From Capsulimonas corticalis (GTDB lineage Bacteria; Armatimonadota; Armatimonadia; Armatimonadales; Capsulimonadaceae), in NCBI RefSeq assembly GCF_003574315.2, contig NZ_AP025739.1, positions 4,898,001-4,962,000 on the forward strand: a DNA stretch of 64,000 nucleotides. The letters run 5' to 3'. Below, in pieces: positions 1 to 9,200 of this stretch; positions within the stretch are counted from its first letter, which is position 1; each line of letters begins with the position of its first letter. Under the pieces are notes generated by a model. That model searched no databases, was not told where the DNA came from, and saw only the letters and a program-made list of their open reading frames with translations. Both the position numbers and the translations under genes were made by a program.

Positions 1-651
1 GTCACCTGGGATATCGAGGGGGAAGAGTATCCGCAGGCGACGACGTATATCGGCGATCCCAGGCTGACAAAAACACTGGCGCCGGAGATGGACGCCATCG
101 CCGATGAGTACTTCAAGAAGTTCACCGACGCTGGATTGAAGACGGGGCTTTGCGTGCGTCCGCAGATCCTGCGTCACACGGCGGCGGCGACAGAGCAGAC
201 GGAAATTTCCGATCCGGCGAAGGTTGTCGGCGTGCTCTACGACAAGATGGTCTACGCCCACAAGCGCTGGGGCTGCACGTTGTTTTATGTCGATTCCAAC
301 GGCGACCCGAATGTCCCATACGATCCGGCGATCTTCCACAATGTCGCGGTGAAGCTGAAGAAGAGCGGGATTTCGGCGCTGATCATGCCCGAGCACCAGA
401 ACACGCGTTACTACGCCGACACGGCGCCGTACGATGAGCTTCGCCTGGGCGTGACAACGACCCCGGCGGATATCCGGGATGTGTATCCCGGCGCGTTCAG
501 CGCCATCTACGCGCCGGACGGACCGCTGGACAAGGACCACGACGCGCTTGTTGCGGCGGTCAAACGCGGGGACATTTTGATGTTCCGGGGCTGGTGGGCA
601 GATCCGCAAAATCCACAGATTTCCAAGATCTATCAAGATGCGGGGCGGTAA
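1..651 (+). CDS. Probable secreted glycosidase, C-terminal part (5' end outside window)
   Basis: The reading frame is open from base 1 to a TAA at 649-651, giving 216 residues of a larger protein. It aligns by eye with the middle and end of the protein at 4036-6135. Shared landmarks are WDIEGEEYPQ near residue 3, YVDSNGD with its Asp at visible residue 98, MPEH with its Glu at residue 131, and a closing GDILMFRGWW motif. The alternating hydrophobic strand/acidic pattern looks like a TIM-barrel glycosidase, but I do not recognise the family. Unlike its paralogue it stops right after the barrel and has no PA14 domain. A secreted, sugar-directed role is inferred from the paralogue's signal peptide and PA14 domain and from the neighbouring genes. 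Confidence 0.75.
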   Translation, partial: VTWDIEGEEYPQATTYIGDPRLTKTLAPEMDAIADEYFKKFTDAGLKTGLCVRPQILRHTAAATEQTEISDPAKVVGVLYDKMVYAHKRWGCTLFYVDSNGDPNVPYDPAIFHNVAVKLKKSGISALIMPEHQNTRYYADTAPYDELRLGVTTTPADIRDVYPGAFSAIYAPDGPLDKDHDALVAAVKRGDILMFRGWWADPQNPQISKIYQDAGR

Positions 652-680
652 ACGCCGGCCGTTGTGAGAAAAAGAGACCG

Positions 681-3600
681 ATGCAGCGACCCAATACGAT
701 CGTTTATTTTACCCTGACGTCCTTGCTGGCCCTGGCGGCAATGCCGCGCCCGGCGGGCGCCGCCGTGGCCGACGGGTACAAAGCGCCGCAAATCGCGGTT
801 CCCTACGCGTGGAGCAAGCCGACCCTGGATGGCGAAATCCATGAGGATGAGTGGCGCGGCGCCGAAAGCATCAACACGCTTCAGACTCCCGATCACACGC
901 TGGGCTCCCGCCCAACACGCTTCTGGATGATGTGGGACGCGGATAACCTCTATGTGGCGATGCGTTCGCCGCTGCGTCCCGGCGAGCGGCTGATCCAGGC
1001 GCTGCGCGATCCGAGCAAAGACGTCAACGCCGTCATGGACGATTCGTACGAGTTCTGGCTCGACGCCGGATCGCACAGCCCGGACGGCCAGCCGGTCTTT
1101 TTTCAGTATCTGGGCAACTTCGCCGGAGCGCGCTGGGATGTCATGCAGGAGCCGGCCGCCGGCAACTCCCGTCCGAGCTGGACCGCGCACTGGAGCCCCA
1201 AAAACCATCTTACCGTCGGTCCGGATGGCGCTCGCTACTGGGACATGGAGCTGGCGATCCCGCGCGCCAGCGTCTATATCGATCAGCCGTTTCAAGACGG
1301 CTTCTCCTTCACGGCGCTGCTGTCGCGCAACTTCAAGCGTCCCTGGGAGCAGAACTCCATCCCCGGAACCGGCAGCTTCTCCGTTCCCGACACCTACGCG
1401 CAGTACAAGCTGATCAAGCAGGCCCCGGCGGTGCATCTGCTCGCGGCGGGCGATGAAAAAACGAAAACACTTGGGCTTGCGCTGGCGGCGTGGTCCCCGA
1501 AGGATCAAACCCTGCACTGGCGCTACGACAGCGACGGCGGCGTTCACAAAGAGGGTGACCTCGCCGTGAAAGCCGGGCAGGACCTGGCCCCGGCCTCCAT
1601 GCTGGATCTGGACAAGCCCGGCGACGGCGCATTCCGAATCCGGGTTACGAGCGCCGATGGCGCGCAGACCTATCTTGACTGGAGCGCTCATCGCCAGTGG
1701 GGCGACGACAGCGCTCTGACGCAAAAACTGAACGACACCGGAGACAAAGTCGACCTCACGCTTGGTTACAATCCCGCCCGCGACTATGTCCGCGTGACGG
1801 GCGACTTTATCCAGTATGACGACCGCGCCAAAATCGCGCGCGCCCATGTCGCCGTACGGGACAGTCAAAATATGACGCTGGCGGAGAAGGACGTCCATCT
1901 GGACTCGCTGGCCTACGTCCGCGATCTGCTGCAGCTGCCCAATGTCCCCGGCGGCGATTACACCGCGCAATTGACGGCGTATGACGGCGCGAACCACATC
2001 CTTTTCACCCGGGATAGCAAATTCACCAAGAAGGACCCCACATCGTTTCCCTGGTGGAACACGAAGCTGGGCGATATCGAGAAGGTAATCGCGCCCTGGA
2101 CTCCCGTGAGTTACCAGGCCGGAACGTTCGGCGTCTGGGGGCGCACGATGAAGGTCGGAGCCGCCGGTCTGCCCAGCCAGATGACCGCGCAGGGGCATGA
2201 CCTCTTTGCCGGCGGCGCCTATCTCGCCGCCGACTTCGGCTCCGGAGCGCCGGTGAGGACGGGCGCCTCGGCCTTGACCACGCTCTCGTCATCGGCGCAC
2301 CGGGTTGTCGTGCGCGCCGACGATCGACTGGGGAAGATCTCGGTTTCGAGCAAGGTGACGACGGAATTCGACGGCATGTACAAAGTCGAAATGACCCTGA
2401 CGCCGCACGGCTCCGTTTCCGTGAACTCTCTCAAGCTGGTCGTCCCGCTACGCAACGACGCCGCAAATTACCTGCACGCGTGTGGGGAGGGGATCCGCTA
2501 CGGTTTCGACGACCGGTTCCTGCCGCAGGGCAAGACGGGCGCACTCTGGGACTCGCGCCGCGTGGATGGTCAGCCCATGCTGGTGGGCTCGTTCATCCCG
2601 TATCTCTGGATCGGCAATCCCGAGCGCGGCGTCTGCTGGTTCGCCGACAGCGACCAAGGCTGGGTTCCGAGCAATCAAATTCCGGCGATTGAGATCCGGC
2701 GGGATTCGCCGGGCAGCACGGACCTCGTGCTGAACTTGATCGGCGGGAAGTTCACTTTGACTACGCCGCGCACGATCACGTTTGCGTTCCAGGCAACGCC
2801 GGTCAAGCCTATGCCGGAACACTGGCGGATGGACACGTGGTGGACCGGCGACTCGTTCAAAGATTGGGCGCAGATCGAATCGGAGGGCAAGGCGGGCGCG
2901 ATGGGGCTCATCTTCAGCTCTCTGCCGTTTCCGCTCGATCCGCCCAAGAGCCATGAGATGGTCGAGGCGCGGCATAAAGAAAGCAACGCCACCATCTTCG
3001 GCTTCGACAAATACCGCGCGAACGCCGTTCCCTACTTCGAACATATCAATATGGGCGAGCAGTTCGTTCCCGAGCTGACCTACTTCAATGAAGAGTGGCG
3101 CACCCGGGTCAGCCGGGGCCTGTCCTATGGCAAGACGCTTTCGGACTTCATGATCTACAAGCTGAGCCACTGGGTTCAGGACGCCGATATCGACGGGTTC
3201 TATGTCGATAATGTCTTCCCGATCGCCGACGACAATATCGACTCCGGCCATGGCTACCGGCTGCCGGATGGACGCGTGCAGCCCGCCTATCAGATGTTTG
3301 ACACGCGGCGATACTTCCTGCGCATGCGCGCCGCCTTCGCCGAGCGGGGCAAGAGCGGCAAGATCGTACTGCACATGACTAACCACCTGATCGCGCCTTG
3401 GATGGGCGCGGCGGATATCGCGCTCGACGGCGAGCATCACGTGATCTACCCGGAGATGGGCAAGGACTTCATGGATTTCTGGTCGCAGGAGCGTCTGCGC
3501 ATGGACCATCCCGAGCAGTGGGGCTCGCCCGTGAACTTCCTTCAGGAATATCAGGGAAGCTGGGACCACGATGTACTGAAGAAGGCGATGCGCGCCTACA

Positions 3601-4001
3601 CCGGGATGCTGCTGGTGAATGATGTGCTCGCGTCGGCCAACGCCAACAGTCTCAATCAGGAAGCCTGGATCGCGCGCGATCACTTCGGCATGGAGTCGTC
3701 CGATGTCCAGTTCCACGGATACTGGGATCCGGCGAACGGCCTGAAATGCGCGGCGCCCAGCGTGTTTGTCTCCGGCTGGACCCGGCCGGGCAAGGCGCTG
3801 ATCGTCGCTGCGAACATGGGAGAAAAGACGGGTGCGGCCGTAAGGATCGACGCGAAGGCGCTCGGTCTTCCCGCGTCGTCCCATTGGAAAGTATCGGACG
3901 CCGAGACCGGGCAAGCACTCTCGGCCGGCTCCGACGGACAGGTGACGCTCGCCATTGAGCGTCACGATTATCGGCAGATCGTCATCGAGACGGGCGAATA
4001 A
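681..4001 (+). CDS. Secreted CBM9-like plus glycoside hydrolase-type protein
   Basis: This encodes 1106 residues. I chose ATG 681 because it has an AAAGAG ribosome site and begins a clear signal peptide (basic start, a hydrophobic stretch, then PAGAAVADG); the frame is open back to 594 but that would bury the signal. Residues of about 35-230 look like a CBM9/DOMON-type sugar-binding sandwich (DGEIHEDEWRGA, DADNLYVAMRS). The middle is beta-rich. Residues of about 715-1010 resemble a DUF6067/GH123-like barrel, with DIDGFYVDNVFP and a histidine-rich DGEHHVIYP strand. The end is a short beta domain. The substrate is unknown; a role in extracellular polysaccharide breakdown is inferred. It sits 29 bases after the preceding gene and probably in the same operon. 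Confidence 0.72.
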   Translation: MQRPNTIVYFTLTSLLALAAMPRPAGAAVADGYKAPQIAVPYAWSKPTLDGEIHEDEWRGAESINTLQTPDHTLGSRPTRFWMMWDADNLYVAMRSPLRPGERLIQALRDPSKDVNAVMDDSYEFWLDAGSHSPDGQPVFFQYLGNFAGARWDVMQEPAAGNSRPSWTAHWSPKNHLTVGPDGARYWDMELAIPRASVYIDQPFQDGFSFTALLSRNFKRPWEQNSIPGTGSFSVPDTYAQYKLIKQAPAVHLLAAGDEKTKTLGLALAAWSPKDQTLHWRYDSDGGVHKEGDLAVKAGQDLAPASMLDLDKPGDGAFRIRVTSADGAQTYLDWSAHRQWGDDSALTQKLNDTGDKVDLTLGYNPARDYVRVTGDFIQYDDRAKIARAHVAVRDSQNMTLAEKDVHLDSLAYVRDLLQLPNVPGGDYTAQLTAYDGANHILFTRDSKFTKKDPTSFPWWNTKLGDIEKVIAPWTPVSYQAGTFGVWGRTMKVGAAGLPSQMTAQGHDLFAGGAYLAADFGSGAPVRTGASALTTLSSSAHRVVVRADDRLGKISVSSKVTTEFDGMYKVEMTLTPHGSVSVNSLKLVVPLRNDAANYLHACGEGIRYGFDDRFLPQGKTGALWDSRRVDGQPMLVGSFIPYLWIGNPERGVCWFADSDQGWVPSNQIPAIEIRRDSPGSTDLVLNLIGGKFTLTTPRTITFAFQATPVKPMPEHWRMDTWWTGDSFKDWAQIESEGKAGAMGLIFSSLPFPLDPPKSHEMVEARHKESNATIFGFDKYRANAVPYFEHINMGEQFVPELTYFNEEWRTRVSRGLSYGKTLSDFMIYKLSHWVQDADIDGFYVDNVFPIADDNIDSGHGYRLPDGRVQPAYQMFDTRRYFLRMRAAFAERGKSGKIVLHMTNHLIAPWMGAADIALDGEHHVIYPEMGKDFMDFWSQERLRMDHPEQWGSPVNFLQEYQGSWDHDVLKKAMRAYTGMLLVNDVLASANANSLNQEAWIARDHFGMESSDVQFHGYWDPANGLKCAAPSVFVSGWTRPGKALIVAANMGEKTGAAVRIDAKALGLPASSHWKVSDAETGQALSAGSDGQVTLAIERHDYRQIVIETGE

Positions 4002-4035
4002 ACACGCTCGTCTCATTCTTGAAAGGACCGGCGCC

Positions 4036-6135
4036 ATGCATACGTTTCGGCATAAGTCAGGATCGACCTTTAAGAAATCACTCGATGCTTTTGTTACTAT
4101 TGCGACAATGGGCGTAATCGCCGGCCATGCGTCGGCGCAAGGGCTACAAGTGACTTATGGCAACCAGGGACTTGCAACCCTCGTTTATAACGGCGTGACG
4201 CTCGCCGACACGAACGCGAACGGACAGGATGCGTTCGCGGTTTATGAGTACGAGCGCAAGGCTGCGAACGGAACGGTCACGGACAAGTATAGCTGGGACG
4301 GCGGCTATACGACGAGCTGGAACGCATCGACAAAGACGCTGACCCTGACCTACGACTGGGGAACGGTCAAGTGCATCTACACGCAGCCGACGTCCACACG
4401 CCTGAACCTGGCGATTACGGTGACGAACACCACGGCGGGCGATACGATCAACGGTCTTGCCGTTTCTCCTCTGTATGTCCGATTTCCCAACTTTCCGATC
4501 GGCTACGACGCCAACACGCCGCATGTCGGTTATAACTCGGACGGCCCGAACGTGCAGGTCGCCGACTATGGGACCGGCGCGATGGCGTTGTGCAATGACG
4601 ATGTCGTGAAGAATCTGTACAACGGCTTCTTTACCATTTCGCCCGACACGGCGAATTACAAGCGCTACGAGATCTGGACCGGATCGATGCCGCTCTCGTT
4701 CCAGCCCCCGAACTATCCGAAGTTCTACCGGCCGATCGCTCCCGGCGCCTCGGACACTTACAATATCTCCCTGCGCTTTGGCGCGACCGGGTCGACGGCG
4801 CCGACCCTCGCGGGCGATATCTACACCAGCTTCCGCACGGCCTGGCCGTCGCAGGTCAAATGGCCGGACCATCGATCTATCGGCGCGCTGTTCCTGGCGA
4901 CCAGTCAGTCGCACCCCGCGACTAACCCGCGCGGCTGGTTTCTGAACGATCCCTATGTAGACATCACCACCCCGTCCGGCGTTTCGGCGCTCCAGCAGCG
5001 GCTCCTGCAATACGCCGACAACAGCATTCCGATTCTGCAAAGCATGAACTCTCAGGGCATGATTGTGTGGGACGTCGAAGGGCAGGAGTTTCCGCAGCCG
5101 ACGAGCTATGTCGGCGACCCGACTCAGCTCAGCGTCCGCGCGCCGGAGATGGACCCGATCGCGGACCAGTTCTTCCAGAAGTTCCGCAACGCGGGGCTGC
5201 GCGTAGGCGTGACCATCCGGCCCCAGCAGCTCGTGACCAGCCCGTCGCCGCAGCAGAATGAAGTGACAAACCCGGCGCAGCTGATGATCAACAAGATCAA
5301 TTACGCCAAGCAGCGCTGGGGCTGCTCGATCTTCTATATCGACTCGAACGGCGACACCAACGCGCCCTACGATGCGTCGATCTTCAAGCAAGTGGCGGAC
5401 GCCGAGCCGGATGTGCTGCTTATCCCCGAGCACGCCAATCCCAAGTACTACGCCTACACGATTCCATACGGCGCGCTGACGAACGGCGCGACCGGCGACC
5501 CGCTGGCGGCGATCTGGACTTACCCGACGGCCTATAGCGCGATCTATACTCCCGACGGCGATTTGAACGGACAGCACAGCGCTCTGGTCGCATCCGTCAA
5601 GCGCGGTGATCTGCTGATGTATCGGGGCTGGTGGAACGATCCGCAGAACAGCCAGACACAGAGCGTTTACACGGACGCCGCGATTGGAACAGGCCTGAAG
5701 GGCCAGTACTACAACGACCCGAGCGGCGGCGGAACGACCTTCACCACGCTGGCGCTGACGCGGACGGATCCAACGGTCAACTTCAACTGGCCACAAGGGA
5801 CGTCGCCGGCGTCCGCGATCCAAACCTCGTTCTATTCCGCCAAGTGGACCGGATACATCACGGCGCCGATCACCGATTCCTATCAAATCCACGTGACGTC
5901 CGACGACGGCGCGCGGCTTTACGTCAATGGGCAGTCGCTTGTGGACAACTGGGGGCCGCACGCTCCGCAGGATAACTACGGCGTTATCAGCCTGGTCGCC
6001 GGCCAGAGATATACGATCGAACTGGACTTCCGCCAGTTCCAGGGCGGAGCCACCGCGAAATTGGAGTGGCTTGGCAACAGCGGCGCTCTGACGCGGCAGG
6101 TGATTCCCGCCGCAAACTTAACCCCGGCGCCGTAA
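4036..6135 (+). CDS. Secreted probable TIM-barrel glycosidase with C-terminal PA14 domain
   Basis: This encodes 699 residues from ATG 4036, which has GAAAGGA at 4021-4027 upstream. The signal peptide ends near GHASAQ. Residues of about 35-270 are a beta-rich domain and residues 290-545 look like a barrel. Candidate catalytic acids, conserved in the paralogue at 1-651, are Asp346/Glu348 in WDVEGQE, Asp436 in YIDSNGD and Glu465 in IPEH. Residues 553-699 are a PA14 domain (GLKGQYYND, DDGARLYVNGQSLVDNW), a fold that binds glycans in many secreted hydrolases. I do not recognise the barrel family, so the enzymatic role is inferred. It is probably cotranscribed with the gene ending at 4001. Confidence 0.72.
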   Translation: MHTFRHKSGSTFKKSLDAFVTIATMGVIAGHASAQGLQVTYGNQGLATLVYNGVTLADTNANGQDAFAVYEYERKAANGTVTDKYSWDGGYTTSWNASTKTLTLTYDWGTVKCIYTQPTSTRLNLAITVTNTTAGDTINGLAVSPLYVRFPNFPIGYDANTPHVGYNSDGPNVQVADYGTGAMALCNDDVVKNLYNGFFTISPDTANYKRYEIWTGSMPLSFQPPNYPKFYRPIAPGASDTYNISLRFGATGSTAPTLAGDIYTSFRTAWPSQVKWPDHRSIGALFLATSQSHPATNPRGWFLNDPYVDITTPSGVSALQQRLLQYADNSIPILQSMNSQGMIVWDVEGQEFPQPTSYVGDPTQLSVRAPEMDPIADQFFQKFRNAGLRVGVTIRPQQLVTSPSPQQNEVTNPAQLMINKINYAKQRWGCSIFYIDSNGDTNAPYDASIFKQVADAEPDVLLIPEHANPKYYAYTIPYGALTNGATGDPLAAIWTYPTAYSAIYTPDGDLNGQHSALVASVKRGDLLMYRGWWNDPQNSQTQSVYTDAAIGTGLKGQYYNDPSGGGTTFTTLALTRTDPTVNFNWPQGTSPASAIQTSFYSAKWTGYITAPITDSYQIHVTSDDGARLYVNGQSLVDNWGPHAPQDNYGVISLVAGQRYTIELDFRQFQGGATAKLEWLGNSGALTRQVIPAANLTPAP

Positions 6136-6162
6136 TCGTTCCAGAAAGGACGATCGTGCTCA

Positions 6163-6184
6163 GTCGCGGGAGCAAAGCCGCGAC
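6163..6184 (+). other. Leader stem-loop before the beta-helix gene
   Basis: A perfect 7 bp stem (GTCGCGG with CCGCGAC) closes the loop GAGCAAAG, about 43 bases upstream of ATG 6227. The GCAAAGCC followed by GTTACCG at 6188-6194 recalls the 3' half of class I c-di-GMP riboswitches, but the usual 5' half is not evident. It may only be a leader hairpin. Confidence 0.3.
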
Positions 6185-6226
6185 AGCGTTACCGCGGAAA
6201 CCACGACAAGATTTCAAGGAGACGAT

Positions 6227-9200
6227 ATGATACGCGATCCACACGAACACAGCTCGCTCCCGTGGAGCGGCTACGCGGCGAAACTCAGTCAGCGGGCGTC
6301 GCGCCTGCTGGCGCCCTGGGCGGCGGTGCTGGCGACGGCCGTTCTCGCCAGCGCGCCGCTGCACGCCGCGACTTATTATGTGAGCCCATCGGGCAGCGAC
6401 ACCAATGCGGGAACGTCGACGGGCTTGCCCTGGAAGACGTGCGCCAAGGTCAACGCCACACACTTCAACGCGGGCGATTCCATTCTGTTCCAGCGCGGAG
6501 GCGAGTGGCATGAATCCGTGAACCCGACGGGTGGGGACGGCGCCGCTGGAAACCCGATCACCTTCGCCGACTACGGCTCCGGCGCGAAGCCGAAGTTCTG
6601 GGGCAGCGATCCGGTTGCGAACTCCGGCTGGACGAATACGACTGGAACGATCTACACGCACTCCTATACGACGCAGGTCGGAGCAGTGTATGTCAACCAT
6701 GTCGCCCTGGTTCCGGCCAACCCCAATGCGAACCAGCCCGTCGAGAGCATCCCTGGATCGTTTTCGTGGGACGGTAATACGCTCAAGATCAACGTTCCCA
6801 GTAACCCGAACTCGGACGGCAAGCTCTATACGGTCGCCAGCCGCCAGGATGTCATCTGCAACGGCAATGCGCAGACATACAGCCTGCACAATCACCTGGT
6901 CTTCACCAACTTAGTTTGCGATGAAACGGGCGACCTCAACGGCGGATACGGCGTGCGTATCATGAACGGGACCGACATCGTGCTAAACGGCGTCGAATCC
7001 TACCGATGCGGCAAGCACAACTTCGGATGCATCAACGCAACGCAGGTCATCCACAATAACTGCTACGCCGCATATCCCATGCCCAATCAAGACGCGTACG
7101 GCGGCTACACCGCCTACGTCTCTTATGGCGACAACAGCACCGGCATGAGCGGTCAGACTTCGGAATATCACTACTGCGTCGGCGACTATATGGACAACAC
7201 GTACCATACCAGTTCCTACGTCGATACGGGATATGAGTTCTTCACCACGCACGGTTCGAATGTCGGCTCTATCTGGCTCGATCACTGTTCGGCGCTTAGC
7301 ACCGCGGCGGGCGGCCCCGGCGCGCACTGGACGATCAGCAACACCGACTCCGCGCAGGCCGGCCATGCGGCGGCGATCACGATCACCGGCGGCTTCCTTC
7401 AGAACAATCAGCTATATATGCAGGGCACGGGGCTGGTTGTGGACGGTCTCCACATGCAGGGGCCTGGCGGGACGAGCAGCAACGATGCGACGTCGACCAT
7501 CGATATGGAGTGCTCGAACTCCACCGTCCAGAACATGCTGATGGACAAGACCAACGTCGGCTACTGGCTCTATCAGGCGGCGGTTCAGAACAACGGCGCC
7601 AACAACGTCATTCGGTTTAACACGTTCGTCAACGACCCGAACTCCGGAAACGCCATCCTCAAGAACGATGGGGCCAGCCTGAACTTCTATGGCAACATCC
7701 TGGTCGATTCCGGCAACTGGCTGAGCGACAACGCGCCTGCGTCCTCGTCGTACAACCTGATCGCCACTACGGCGAGCACGGTTGGGTTTAACAACGCAAG
7801 CGCCGGCGACTATTCGCTGCTTTCCACATCGGCGGCGGTGAACGCGGTCCCGACTTCGGTTTCGCATCCCAGCACGGATATCAACGGCTCCGCTCGCCCG
7901 CAGGGCTCGGCGGTGGACGAAGGCGCGTACGAATACGGCGGCTCCGGACCGGTCACTCCCGTGATTACCTCCGGCGCGACGGCCAGTGGAACGGTCGGCT
8001 CGGCTTTCTCCTATCAAATCGTCGCCAGCAATGCGCCGACGAGCTACAGTGCGACCGGCTTGCCGGCCGGCGTCACCATCAACAGCGGCACGGGCCTGAT
8101 CTCGGGAACTCCGACCACGGCGGGAACGTCCACCGTCACGCTGGGCGCCACCAACGGCGCCGGCACGGGAAACAAGACGCTGACGATCACGATCAGCGCC
8201 GCCGCGCCTTCAGCTCCGGTAATCACCAGCGCATCCACGGCCTCCGGCATGGTGGGCACGGCGTTCTCGTATCAAATCACGGCGAGCAACAGCCCCACAA
8301 GCTACAGCGCTTCGGGACTGCCGTCGGGCTTGTCCGTCAACACCAGCACCGGTCTGATCTCTGGAACGCCAACGGCGACTGGCACATCCACCGTCACACT
8401 GGGCGCAACCAACGCCGGCGGAACGGGCAACCTCACGCTGACAATCACCATCAGCGCATCAACCGGCACAGCCTACAACGTCAACGCCATCTACACTAGC
8501 GGCACGGCGTTCTCGACCGGCGGTCTGGATACCTACAACCACGCCTACCTGGCAAGCGAACTGGGATCCTCCGCCACCTACAACGGAAGCTCCTTCACCT
8601 TCGCCGCTCCCAACGTCCTCGACGCCTGGAGCAACATCACCGTCGCCCTGCCCGCCGGCAGCTACACCACGCTCAACATGGTCGGCTGTTCCTCGGGCGG
8701 CATCGCCACCAACCAGACCTTCACCGTCAACTACACCGACAGCACCACGCAGGCGTTCACCCTCCAGATGAGCGACTGGACCAACGGCTCGGGCTACTCG
8801 GATGAGACCAATGTGACGACGATGGCGCACTGCATCAACAGTGACGGCACGCTGACCACGCAGAGCCACTACCTCAAGGGCTACACATTCACTCTCAACG
8901 GCAAGTCTGTGGCAAGCATCACGCTGCCCGGCAATCGCGGTGTGGTCGTTCTTGCCTTCGCGGCGAGCGGCGCCGTCGCCTCGCCTCCGGTGATCAGCAG
9001 TGCGGCCACGGCGTCTGGCACGGTTGGCGCGGCGTTCTCTTACCAGATCGTCGCCAGCAACTCTCCGACCAGCTACAGCGCCTCGGGCTTGCCCGCCGGT
9101 CTCTCGGTCAACACGAGCACTGGCGCGATCTCGGGAACGCCGACAGCTTCGGGGACGTCCACGGTCACGCTGGGCGCCACGAATGCTGGCGGCACGGGCA

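Noticed and set aside
2448-4037. 529-codon open frame on the minus strand
   Set aside because: It is antisense to the CBM9-like protein gene and has no recognisable fold or ribosome site; a shadow frame.
4144-5961. 605-codon open frame on the minus strand
   Set aside because: It is antisense to the PA14 protein, rich in Arg and Val in the way of shadow frames, with no domain.
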